Origin: JBBRLG01 sp038231495
GTDB taxonomy: Bacteria; Planctomycetota; Planctomycetia; Gemmatales; Gemmataceae
Reading direction: 5' to 3'
DNA: 10,969 bases
Assembly (NCBI GenBank): GCA_038231495.1
Contig: JBBRLG010000228.1
Span: 1-10,969 of the forward strand
Below are positions 1 through 7,075 of the stretch, one piece after another. The number at the start of each line of letters is the position of its first letter. Position 1 is the stretch's first letter. The translations under genes were made by a program, and so were the position numbers. A model generated the notes under the pieces. It saw only the letters and a program-made list of their open reading frames with translations. It did no database searches and was not told the DNA's origin.

Positions 1-91
1 AATCATCCGCCCCAGGCGGGGGCAAAGCAGCAAATTGAAAGCGAACATCGAGCCATTCGTTATGTGATGTCGCCTGCGGACTTTTCAGTGT
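1..91. other. Unassigned sequence upstream of a truncated gene
   Basis: This stretch is less GC-rich than the genes that follow and I do not recognise a product. Frame 1 is open from the window edge to a TGA at 91-93 and could be the tail of another reading frame. The frame of the downstream ATP-grasp fragment is closed by a TGA at 65-67. The change in composition next to the point where the ATP-grasp homology starts suggests a junction from an insertion or rearrangement. No inverted repeat was found to prove that. Confidence 0.3.
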
Positions 92-457
92 GACTTGTCC
101 TACGCCGGCGACACGTTCAACCTGTGCCCGGCGGACATTTGCCAGCGCAGCGATGGCGTCGAGTTGACGCGCACCGCTTGCCCCGTGGACGCGCCGCGGA
201 CCGGCCTCAAGGTCGAGGGCTTCACGCCGCCGCGCCCCGTCATCGACGCGATTAAGGCCATCGTCCGCGCCGGCGGCATCGACCTGGGCGGCATCGAATA
301 CATGACCGACGACCGCGACGGCCGGCTGGTTTATTACGACGTGAACGCCCTTTCCAACTTCGTGGCCGACGCCCGCAACGTGGTCGGCCTGGACCCCTTC
401 GCCCGCCTCGTGGACTACCTCGAAGTCCGGGCGGGCTTCCGCGCGGAGGCAGCATGA
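92..457 (+). pseudogene. ATP-grasp (RimK-like) protein, C-terminal fragment
   Basis: Only the last third or so of an ATP-grasp ligase-like protein is present. The visible sequence has the family's C-terminal segments: a GDTFNLCPADIC stretch, a CPVDAPRTGLKVEGFTPP stretch, then a GGIDLGGIEYMTDDRDG strand-turn and YYDVNALSNFVADA. The Asp and Asn of that last stretch resemble the metal-binding end of an ATP-grasp site. The N-terminal and central ATP-binding domains are missing. In-frame homology begins near base 92, and a stop lies at 65-67. The possible TTG start at 95 has no convincing ribosome binding site, so I regard this as a 5'-truncated remnant. A frameshift or assembly error at the left edge is the alternative. 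The stop overlaps the next start as ATGA, so the intact gene was probably translationally coupled to the flavin monooxygenase. The substrate is unknown. Confidence 0.65.
445..449 (+). promoter_or_regulatory. Ribosome binding site, two possible starts
   Basis: GGAGG lies 4 bases before the ATG at 454 and 10 bases before a second in-frame ATG at 460. Neither spacing is ideal, so the monooxygenase could begin at either methionine, a difference of two residues. The 454 start gives the ATGA overlap with the upstream stop. Confidence 0.5.
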
Positions 458-1488
458 CCATGCGCTACGGATACTGGCTCCCCGTCTTCGGCGGCTGGCT
501 GCGTAACGTCGAGGACGAACACATGGCCCCGACCTGGGACTACGTCAAGCGCCTCGCCCAACGCAGCGAGCAGATTGGTTACGATCTGACGCTGGTGGCG
601 GAGCTGAACCTCAACGACATCAAGGGCGAGGACGCGCCGGCCCTGGACGCCTGGTCCACGGCCGCGGCGTTGACCGCCGTGACCGAGCGCCTGGAATTCA
701 TGGTCGCCGTGCGGCCGACGTTTCACTCGCCCGCGTTGCTCGCGAAACAGGCGGCCAACATCGACAACATCGGCGGCGGCGGTCGGTTGTCGCTCAACGT
801 CGTGTCGTCGTGGTGGAAGGACGAGGCCCGCAAGTACGGCGTCTCGTTCGAGCAGCACGACGACCGCTACGCGCGCACGTCCGAATGGCTCGACGTGCTG
901 GACGCGCTCTGGCAGCGCGACCACTTCAGCTTTGAAGGCCGGTACTACCGCGTGGAAGATGCGGTATTGCAGCCGAAACCGCTATCGAAGCCGCGGCCGA
1001 CCGTTTACGCCGGCGGCGAATCGGAGGCGGCGAAGGAGTTAATCGCCAAGAAGTGCGACGCCTATGTCATGCACGGCGACCCGCCAGAAAAGATCGGCGA
1101 GCGCATCGCCGACATGCGCCGCCGCCGGGAGCGTCTGGGTCTGCCGCCGATGACTTACGGCGTGTCGGCCTACGCGATCGTGCGCGACACCGACGCCGAG
1201 GCCCGGCAGGAGCTGGCGCGCATCACCGACGTGAAGAGTTCGGCGGCGGGGTACAAGAATTACCAGCAATGGCTGGCCGGCACGCAGCTCGAGCAGCGTG
1301 TGTCGTTGGAGGAGTATTCCGTCTCCAACCGCGGCCTGCGTTCCGGGTTGGTCGGTACGCCGGCGCGGGTGCGCGAGCAGATGGCCGCGTTCGAGGCGGT
1401 CGGCGTCGATCTGGTGCTGCTCCAGTGCAGCCCGCAGCTGGAAGAAATGGAGCGTTTCGCCGAAGCGGTTATTGCCGGGCGGAACTAA
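454..1488 (+). CDS. LLM-class flavin-dependent monooxygenase (SsuD-like)
   Basis: This 344-residue protein belongs to the bacterial luciferase-like superfamily, closest in pattern to alkanesulfonate monooxygenases (SsuD type). Those use reduced FMN and oxygen to cleave C-S bonds or oxidise related substrates in the cytoplasm. Recognisable segments are the RPTFHSPALLAKQAANID block (residues 87-104), GGRLSLNVVSSWWKDE (109-124), HDDRY (135-139), FEGRYY (160-165) and the PRPTVYAGGESEAAKELIAK block (180-199). Length and block order match the family. No signal peptide or membrane segment is seen. It overlaps the truncated ATP-grasp gene by ATGA, implying co-expression, and no flavin reductase gene is in the window. 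Its stop overlaps the stop of the convergent NRAMP gene. The substrate cannot be read from the sequence; naming it ssuD would be over-calling. Confidence 0.9.
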   Translation: MTMRYGYWLPVFGGWLRNVEDEHMAPTWDYVKRLAQRSEQIGYDLTLVAELNLNDIKGEDAPALDAWSTAAALTAVTERLEFMVAVRPTFHSPALLAKQAANIDNIGGGGRLSLNVVSSWWKDEARKYGVSFEQHDDRYARTSEWLDVLDALWQRDHFSFEGRYYRVEDAVLQPKPLSKPRPTVYAGGESEAAKELIAKKCDAYVMHGDPPEKIGERIADMRRRRERLGLPPMTYGVSAYAIVRDTDAEARQELARITDVKSSAAGYKNYQQWLAGTQLEQRVSLEEYSVSNRGLRSGLVGTPARVREQMAAFEAVGVDLVLLQCSPQLEEMERFAEAVIAGRN

Positions 1489-2840
1489 CCCGCGCCCCAC
1501 GTCAGCACCAGGCCCACGGCGGCGGCTGCCATCAGCACGACCGTTGACCAGCCCAGCACATTGAGCAGCAGGCCGTTGGCGCGCTTGCCCATGACCTCCT
1601 TGTTGTTGGCCACCAGCAACACCACGGCCAGCAGCGGCGGCGTCAAAAACCCGTTGAGGACCGCGGCCCACAGCAGGGCGTCCACCGGGTTCACGCCGGT
1701 GAAATTGAGCAAGAGGCCGGCCAGCGTCGAGACGGTGATGACGGCGTAAAAGCCGCGGGCGCGGTGCGGCTTTTGATCCAGGCCGGTCCGCCAGGCGAAC
1801 GCCTCGGCAACCGCGTACGCCGCGGAACCCGTCAACACCGGCACTGCCAGGAACCCCGCCCCGATCAATCCCAACGCCAGCAGGGCTTCGGCCGCGTCGC
1901 CTGCCAGAGGCTTCAGCGCCTCGGCGGCTTCCGCGGCGGTGTGGATCTCGGTGTGCCCCTCTTGGTGGAGCGTCGCACCCGTCGCCAGAATGATGAAGTA
2001 CATGACCAGGTTGGAGACGAACATGCCAGTCGCCACGTCCCAACCGGCATAACGCAGTTCCGCATCGGTGGCCCCGCGCCGCCTGGCCCGCCAACCCCAG
2101 CGCGCCCGTTTCTCTTCCGCTTCCTGACTGGCCTGCCAGAAGAACAAGTAGGGAGAAATCGTCGTCCCCAGGATGCCCACCAGCACCGCCAGCGACGGCG
2201 CATCCGTGCCGATAGTCGGCACCAGGGTGCCCCAGAGGACGCCGGCCCAGTCCGGCCGCGCAAACAGGGCCGAGCCGATGTAGGCGAACAGGGCGAGGGT
2301 CAGCCATTTGAAGGTGTTCGCGATGAGTCGATACGACCCCCACACGAGCAGCGCCAGGATAAGCAAGCCGACGGGCACGATGAGGTAGGGGACCGGGATC
2401 GGGACCAGCAGGTTGATGCCGCTGGCGATGGCGCCGATGTCGGCCCCGGCGTTAAACGTGTTGGCGGCGGCCAGGGTGAATACGATGGGATACAGCAGCC
2501 ACCGGGGATAGTGCCGTCGCAACACCGCCGCGAAGCCGGTGCCGTGAACCAGGCCGACCTTGGCGCAGGTGTACTGCACGGCGGCCATGAACGGAAACGT
2601 GAGCACCGCCATCCAAAGCGTGCCATAGCCGAGGGTAGCGCCCGCCGCCGCGTAGGTGCCGATGCCGGACGGATCGTCGTCCGACGCCCCCGTGACCAGG
2701 CCGGGGCCGAGGATGAGCAAGGCGCGCTTGAAGACGTTCGGCTCGCGTTCGACCTCTCCTTGCAGGGAACCCGGTTGGGGAGATGTGGCAGGTATCGCAG
2801 TTTCGGAAGGCTTGGGTTTTTTTTTCGGGTGACGTTTCAT
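1485..2840 (-). CDS. NRAMP-family divalent metal ion transporter, divergent type
   Basis: This is a 451-residue polytopic membrane protein of the NRAMP fold, with about eleven hydrophobic helices after a basic, lysine-rich cytoplasmic tail (residues 1-35). The first-helix metal motif appears as DDDPSGIGTY (54-63) where classical MntH has DPGN. The sixth-helix motif appears as TISPYLFFWQ (227-236) where MntH has a Met-Pro-His sequence. The key aspartate is kept, but the asparagine and methionine ligands typical of manganese/iron carriers are not, so substrate choice may differ. This motif pair is common in a divergent bacterial branch of the family. The start is the only ATG in range and has a poor ribosome binding site. 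A run of nine A residues encodes lysines 6-8. It lies downstream of fluC on the same strand, 95 bases away, and its stop overlaps the convergent monooxygenase stop. Cargo (Mn, Mg or another ion) is not determinable here. Confidence 0.87.
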   Translation of the reverse strand: MKRHPKKKPKPSETAIPATSPQPGSLQGEVEREPNVFKRALLILGPGLVTGASDDDPSGIGTYAAAGATLGYGTLWMAVLTFPFMAAVQYTCAKVGLVHGTGFAAVLRRHYPRWLLYPIVFTLAAANTFNAGADIGAIASGINLLVPIPVPYLIVPVGLLILALLVWGSYRLIANTFKWLTLALFAYIGSALFARPDWAGVLWGTLVPTIGTDAPSLAVLVGILGTTISPYLFFWQASQEAEEKRARWGWRARRRGATDAELRYAGWDVATGMFVSNLVMYFIILATGATLHQEGHTEIHTAAEAAEALKPLAGDAAEALLALGLIGAGFLAVPVLTGSAAYAVAEAFAWRTGLDQKPHRARGFYAVITVSTLAGLLLNFTGVNPVDALLWAAVLNGFLTPPLLAVVLLVANNKEVMGKRANGLLLNVLGWSTVVLMAAAAVGLVLTWGAG

Positions 2841-2935
2841 CGCATGGTTTCCGAGACCTACTCCCCCCTCTTACGCGGGAGGCTCGCTAAAAGTTTGGCG
2901 ATCCTAGTGCCCGTCGTCCCACGTCATGGCATCAA
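2841..2935 (-). other. fluC to NRAMP intergenic gap
   Basis: This 95-base gap lies between the two minus-strand transport genes. It contains a GGGGGGAG purine run about 20 bases before the NRAMP start, too far to be an ideal ribosome binding site. It may pair weakly with a nearby CCTCCC. No clear promoter, terminator or complete riboswitch fold was recognised, so read-through from fluC is plausible. Confidence 0.4.
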
Positions 2936-3340
2936 TCAGGCCCAGCGTGCCAGGTAGATGCCGAAGCGGACTGCCAACAATCCGAAAAAGACGCTGCCCA
3001 GCATGTACGTCATGCCCGCGAAACCGTCGCCTTCGCCGAGCAGCTTTTGCGATTCGTATTCGTACGTCGAGAAGGTGGTGTAAGCCCCGGTGAAGCCGAC
3101 TGCGACGAGCAGGCGCAGGTCATCGGGTCGAACCCAATTCAGCCCCGCTGGCAACAGCCGCTCGGATAGCAGCGTTGCGAACCACCCCAGGAATAGGCTG
3201 CCGGAAATGTTGATGAAAAACGTACCCCACGGGTAACCCGGCCCCAAAAGGTAAAGCGACGCCTCGGCCACGGCCCAGCGGAGCAGCCCACCGAGGGAGG
3301 AGCCGGCGGCCACCAGAGCCATCTGAATGAGCAGGCGCAC
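2936..3340 (-). CDS. fluC: Fluoride ion channel FluC/CrcB
   Basis: This 134-residue membrane protein matches the Fluc (CrcB) family of fluoride-selective channels, which let cytoplasmic fluoride escape and act as antiparallel dimers. Four hydrophobic helices are visible. Diagnostic motifs are GGLLRW (residues 17-22), GTFFINISGS (39-48) with the pore-lining Asn43, and GFTGAYTTFSTYEYE (82-96) with the TTFST segment that in the family forms the phenylalanine box and central sodium site region. Length is normal. The start is a GTG, preceded on its strand by GAGAGG with 8-base spacing, which fits. It follows the DUF1501 gene by 36 bases on the same strand and precedes the NRAMP transporter. No fluoride riboswitch is recognisable in the short leader. 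The old symbol crcB refers to the same gene. Confidence 0.94.
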   Translation of the reverse strand: MRLLIQMALVAAGSSLGGLLRWAVAEASLYLLGPGYPWGTFFINISGSLFLGWFATLLSERLLPAGLNWVRPDDLRLLVAVGFTGAYTTFSTYEYESQKLLGEGDGFAGMTYMLGSVFFGLLAVRFGIYLARWA

Positions 3341-3376
3341 CTACAAATCCTCTCAATTTAGAACTCCGATCCGTCC

Positions 3377-4753
3377 TTAACTAAACAACGCGGTAACCGG
3401 CCGTCCCTCGCAGACGCGGTGCGGCCGGTCGTCGCGGTCGTGAACTTCGCTTTCCGGCGGGATGCCGAGCGTGTGGTAAATGGTCGCCAGCAAATCTTCC
3501 GGCGACACGGGGTTGTCTTTGACGTACGCCGCCAGCTTGTCGGTCGCGCCGTACACCTGGCCGCCGCGCACGCCGCCGCCGGCCAACAGGGCCGATTGCG
3601 CCATGCCCCAGTGTTCGCGGCCCTGGTTGGGGTTGATCTTCGGCGTCCGCCCAAACTCGCCGACCGCGACCACAAGCGTTTCATCGAGGAGGCCACGCTG
3701 CGACAGGTCGTCGATTAACGCGGAGTACGCCCGGTCCAGCGGCGGGATGCAGTATTTCTCCTTGAGCATCGCGTAGCCCGAGGCGTTGCCCAGGCCCGGT
3801 GTGCCGCCGTGACAGTCCCAAACGTTGGCGATGCGGCCGTTGGGCATGAAATACATCCACACGACCGAGACGAGCCGTACGTCCGCCTCGACCAACCGCC
3901 GGGCGAGCAGAAAACTGTCGCCGTACTCGTTGCGACCATAGAGGTCGCGCACGGCAGGCGGCTCCAGGTCGAGGTTGAACGCCTTCTTCGCGGCGGGGGA
4001 CGACAACAGGCGGAATGCCTGTTCGTAGAAGCCGCCCAGCGCTTCCGTCGAACGGCGGTCTTGCAAGCGGCGGTCCTGTTCTTCCAGCAGGTTAAGCAAG
4101 CCGTGCCGGGCCAGGAGCCGGCTGTCGTCAATCTGGTTGGGCAGCGCCAGCGGATGGGTGGGTTGGTCGCTGGAGTTCGGCGCCTCGCGCAATTCCAGCG
4201 GGTCGTGGCGCGTGCCGAGGAAACCGGCGTAAGTACCCGCATACGTCACGCCGTCGTGGCCGATGGGCCGCGGCACCGTCACGCTCGCGGGCAGGACGCC
4301 GCCGGGACTGAAATACGATACAACCGATCCCATATTCGGGAAATCCGTGCGCCGGCGCTGGTTGCGCGGCGAAATGAGCGTCGGGTTCTGCCGGCCCGTG
4401 AGCATGTGGTAGACCGACGCCTCATGGACGGTGCTGTTGTGCGTCACCGAGCGGACGACGGCGATCTTGTCGGTGTGTTGGGCCAGGAGCGGCATTTGGT
4501 CGCAAATGTCGATGCCGGGAACGCGGGTGCGGATCGGCTTAAACTCGCTGCGGATGCCCTGCGGCGCGTCGGGCTTCATGTCCCACAGATCCTGTTGCGG
4601 CGGTCCGCCCCAGAGGAAGAGGTAGATGCACGACTTCGCCTTGCCCGCCGATTTCGCCGCGGGGGCGGGGGCGGCGTTCAGGAGGCCCGGCAGTGAGAGC
4701 GCGCCGAGGCCGAGTTGGCCCAGGCGGATCATGGCGTCGCGGCGGTGCAGCAT
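3377..4753 (-). CDS. DUF1501 protein with Tat-type leader
   Basis: This is a 458-residue member of the DUF1501 family, abundant in planctomycetes and related in fold to alkaline phosphatases and sulfatases. The N-terminus, MLHRRDAMIRLGQLGLGALS, is a twin-arginine type leader (RR at 4-5) with a hydrophobic stretch to about residue 25 and an Ala-rich cleavage region near 27-32. Export across the inner membrane is therefore likely. Family features are CIYLFLWGGPPQQDLWDMKP (42-61), SVTHNSTVHEASVYHMLTG (102-120), WDCHGG (312-317) and GEFGRTPKIN...GREHW (365-382), which carry acidic and histidine residues suited to a metal site. A GGAG sits 9 bases before the ATG. DUF1501 genes usually sit beside DUF1549/DUF1553 cytochrome-type genes; none is present, so this copy is solitary. 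It may share a transcript with fluC and diverges from the WD40 gene. The enzymatic activity is unknown. Confidence 0.92.
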   Translation of the reverse strand: MLHRRDAMIRLGQLGLGALSLPGLLNAAPAPAAKSAGKAKSCIYLFLWGGPPQQDLWDMKPDAPQGIRSEFKPIRTRVPGIDICDQMPLLAQHTDKIAVVRSVTHNSTVHEASVYHMLTGRQNPTLISPRNQRRRTDFPNMGSVVSYFSPGGVLPASVTVPRPIGHDGVTYAGTYAGFLGTRHDPLELREAPNSSDQPTHPLALPNQIDDSRLLARHGLLNLLEEQDRRLQDRRSTEALGGFYEQAFRLLSSPAAKKAFNLDLEPPAVRDLYGRNEYGDSFLLARRLVEADVRLVSVVWMYFMPNGRIANVWDCHGGTPGLGNASGYAMLKEKYCIPPLDRAYSALIDDLSQRGLLDETLVVAVGEFGRTPKINPNQGREHWGMAQSALLAGGGVRGGQVYGATDKLAAYVKDNPVSPEDLLATIYHTLGIPPESEVHDRDDRPHRVCEGRPVTALFS

Positions 4754-4931
4754 GGCATGAATCTCCGGGGGACGACGGTGCTATGTCCCGATTATGCAAC
4801 GAACGGCAGCACCAATCAAGTGGTTGCAGCGGCCTTCTCGTCGTGGTAGGGTGCCAGGTAGTCCGGAATTCCCGCGCCGTTGCTTTCCCTGGCCGGCGGT
4901 GAGCGCCGGCACCTCTCAAGGAGACTACGCC
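4754..4931. promoter_or_regulatory. Divergent intergenic region with leader hairpin
   Basis: This 178-base gap separates the DUF1501 gene (leftward) from the WD40 gene (rightward) and must hold both promoters, though I see no strong -35/-10 pair. A 7-bp hairpin, GCCGGCG-gtgag-CGCCGGC, at 4892-4910 lies just before the WD40 ribosome binding site and could affect translation of that gene. Confidence 0.45.
4918..4923 (+). promoter_or_regulatory. Ribosome binding site fixing the WD40 start
   Basis: AAGGAG sits 8 bases before the ATG at 4932. This favours that ATG over an in-frame ATG at 4794, which lacks such a site and would put 46 uncharacteristic residues ahead of an obvious signal peptide. 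Confidence 0.85.
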
Positions 4932-7025
4932 ATGTCCCTGCCCGCCAAGCCCGTCTGGTTTGCCGTGCTTGCCGCCTGTTTTTGCGTGTGGTTTGCGACG
5001 GCCGCAACGGCGCAGACGGACGAACCCGCCATCCCGCGCGTGAAGCCGTCGGCGACGCGCACGCTGGCCTTCGAGCCGAACGATCCCAACAACCCCAACG
5101 CACGGTTTTACCAGGGCGGCAATGTCGGCAAATCCAGTTACGCCATCTCCGCCGACGGCAAATACCTGGCCATGCCGATCGGCAACGGCTATCAAGTCGG
5201 GGTTTGGGACCTGGCCGCGGGCAAGACCGAGGGCGGGTTCGGGCAAATGCAACAGCTGGGCGCGTTGGCCCTCAGCCCCGACGGCAAGCGGTTGATCGCC
5301 ACGGCTGGGCAGAACGGCCAGAACAACGTCGTCGAACTCTGGGACACGGATAAGCACAAGAAAATAGCCAACCTGGACGAAGGCGTGAACTTCACCTACT
5401 TCACGAGTGCGGCCTTCACGCCGGACGGCAAAACCATCGCGCTTGCAGGTGCCGCCCAGGCGCGCAACGGCCAACCCGGCGGCCTCATGATTCATTTTTG
5501 GGACCTGGCCAGCGGCGACGAGGTGCGCAAGCTGGAAGGGCCGCCGCAGCCGCCCAACCCGAACCCGCGGCAATGGCGGCCGGCCACGGTGGATTGCATG
5601 GCGTTCACGCCCGACGGCAAAACCCTGGGCCTGGTGGCGGACCGCAAGCTGCTGCTTTACGAGGTCGCGACCGGCAAGGAACGCGGCCTCGTCGCCGCGT
5701 TGCCGGCCGCAGGGCCGAACCCCCGGCCCAATTATAACAACAACGTCGGTCCCGATTCGGTCGCCCTGTCGCTGGCGTTCAGTCCTGACGGCCGCTACCT
5801 GGCCGCCGGCTGCACCGACGCGACGGTCCGCGTGTGGGACACCGTTTCCGGTGCGGAATTGCTGCCGGCCCTGGGCCACAAATCCGAGGTGCGGGCCGTT
5901 ATCTTTGCCGCCGACGGCAAGAGTCTGACCTCGTTCGGGCAGGACAACAAAATAATGACCTGGCCGGTCGCCGAATTCCGGAAGCCGTGGTCGGTCGATC
6001 CGACGAAAATGACGGCCAAAGTGTTGCAAGGGCTGTGGGACGATCTGCACGGCGACGACCGCACAGCCATGAGTCAGGCAATCCGCCTTTTGGCCGAAGC
6101 GCCGGGGCCGACCGTGGCGTTCTTCCGCGAAAAACTAAAGCCGGTACCGGTGGTGGACGCCGGGCTTATCCAGCAAATGGTTGCGGACCTGCGCAGTGAC
6201 GATTTCAACCAACGTAAGAAGGCGGCGGTCGAATTACGGAAGTTGGGCGATCTGGCGCTGCCGGCGATGCGCGACGCCCAACAAAAGGCGGGCTACGACC
6301 CAACCCTCGCCCTGTTGACACAGGGTCTCGAAAGCAAGTACCCGACGGTGGACCAGCTTCAGGCATTGCACGCGATTGAGGTGTTGGAGCGTCTCGGCAC
6401 GGACGATGCGCGCAAGCTGCTCGGCGAGTTGGCCAAGGGGGCGGCCGAGTCGGTGCTGACGCAACGAGTCGTGGCGGTCCTGGACCGCCAGCCCAAGGCC
6501 GCCGGACCCGTCGCGGCACCGGCCAAACTGGAAGTCCTGTGGGCGGACCTGAATGCCGAGGATTCGGCAAAGGCGTTTAAGGCAATCCGGGCCTTGGCTG
6601 CGCGGCCGAAAGAGGCGGCTCCGTTCCTGCGCGACCAGTTGCGGCCCGTCGCTGCCGCGGAAGCCAGTGACGACCCGGAGCGCCTCACCAAGCTCACCGC
6701 CGACCTCGACTCCAACGACTTTCAGACGCGCGAGAACGCTTCCAAAGACCTGCGAAAACTGGGGCGGCGCGCCGAGGCGTCTTTGAAAAAGGTACTGGAG
6801 GGGTCGCCGAGCGCGGAAGTCAAACAGCGCGTCGAGGCGCTGCTCCAGGAGATCGGCAAGCCGAAGTTGTCGTTGGAGCAATTGCAGGTGAGCCGGGCGC
6901 TGGAGGCGCTGGAGCGCATGGGCGGCGACGAAGGCCGCGACGCCCTGGAACAGCTTGCCAAGGAAGCCAAAAATCGCGCGCTCAAGGACGCGCTGGCCGA
7001 CACGCTCAAGCGGTTGCCGAAATAA
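4932..7025 (+). CDS. Secreted WD40 repeat protein with duplicated C-terminal helical module
   Basis: This 697-residue protein starts with a signal peptide (about residues 1-28, hydrophobic core VWFAVLAACFCVWF, cleavage near ATA-Q), so it acts outside the cytoplasm. Residues about 40-350 form WD40 repeats, seen as recurring SPDGK or TPDGK turns and closing strands VWDL (91-94), LWDT (136-139), FWDL (189-192) and VWDT (301-304), plus weaker blades near 241 and 342. The blades probably form one propeller for protein contact. Residues about 368-697 hold two tandem copies of a helical module. Each begins LW-(D/A)-DL, followed by an FLR- or FFR-type helix ending in KPV or RPV, a DL-S-DF segment, LRKLG, and an LE-LG or LE-MG helix. 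Such modules often follow WD40 domains in Gemmata-type proteins. It is transcribed away from DUF1501 and ends beside a strong palindrome. No catalytic site was recognised. Confidence 0.9.
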   Translation: MSLPAKPVWFAVLAACFCVWFATAATAQTDEPAIPRVKPSATRTLAFEPNDPNNPNARFYQGGNVGKSSYAISADGKYLAMPIGNGYQVGVWDLAAGKTEGGFGQMQQLGALALSPDGKRLIATAGQNGQNNVVELWDTDKHKKIANLDEGVNFTYFTSAAFTPDGKTIALAGAAQARNGQPGGLMIHFWDLASGDEVRKLEGPPQPPNPNPRQWRPATVDCMAFTPDGKTLGLVADRKLLLYEVATGKERGLVAALPAAGPNPRPNYNNNVGPDSVALSLAFSPDGRYLAAGCTDATVRVWDTVSGAELLPALGHKSEVRAVIFAADGKSLTSFGQDNKIMTWPVAEFRKPWSVDPTKMTAKVLQGLWDDLHGDDRTAMSQAIRLLAEAPGPTVAFFREKLKPVPVVDAGLIQQMVADLRSDDFNQRKKAAVELRKLGDLALPAMRDAQQKAGYDPTLALLTQGLESKYPTVDQLQALHAIEVLERLGTDDARKLLGELAKGAAESVLTQRVVAVLDRQPKAAGPVAAPAKLEVLWADLNAEDSAKAFKAIRALAARPKEAAPFLRDQLRPVAAAEASDDPERLTKLTADLDSNDFQTRENASKDLRKLGRRAEASLKKVLEGSPSAEVKQRVEALLQEIGKPKLSLEQLQVSRALEALERMGGDEGRDALEQLAKEAKNRALKDALADTLKRLPK
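6033..7022 (+). repeat. Tandem duplication within the WD40 gene (module copies 1 and 2)
   Basis: Copy 1 runs from about 6033 to 6494 and copy 2 from 6537 to 7022, offset by 168 codons. Aligned landmarks are LWDDLHGDDR with LWADLNAEDS, AIRLLAEAP with AIRALAARP, FFREKLKPV with FLRDQLRPV, DLRSDDF with DLDSNDF, ELRKLG with DLRKLG, and LERLG with LERMG. The copies are diverged at protein level, which indicates an old duplication. Confidence 0.8.
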
Positions 7026-7041
7026 CGGGAGCATCCGGTGT

Positions 7042-7075
7042 GCCGCTGGCGGCTGAGCGCTCAGCCGCCAGCGGC
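7042..7075. repeat. Perfect 34-bp palindrome, likely dispersed repeat or terminator
   Basis: The 17-base arm GCCGCTGGCGGCTGAGC is followed at once by its exact reverse complement, with no spacer. It begins 17 bases after the WD40 stop codon and lies at the end of the opposing surface-protein remnant, so it could end transcription from both sides. There is no T-run for a classic terminator. I recall similar GC-rich palindromes scattered through Gemmata-type genomes, but copy number cannot be tested in this window. Confidence 0.8.

Noticed and set aside
2841..2870. GGGGAGTAG upstream of the NRAMP gene as a yybP-ykoY manganese riboswitch
   Set aside because: The short motif matches, but only about 20 bases remain before the ATG and the other conserved helices are absent.
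1039..2957. Long open frames opposite or offset to the monooxygenase and NRAMP genes
   Set aside because: They lie over clear genes with recognised motifs; composition is typical of shadow frames.
3341..3376. Fluoride riboswitch ahead of fluC
   Set aside because: The 36-base leader is too short and lacks the conserved pseudoknot sequences.
3809..6050. Long open frames opposite the DUF1501 and WD40 genes
   Set aside because: They are antisense shadows in GC-rich coding sequence, rich in Arg, Gly and Ala, with no domains.
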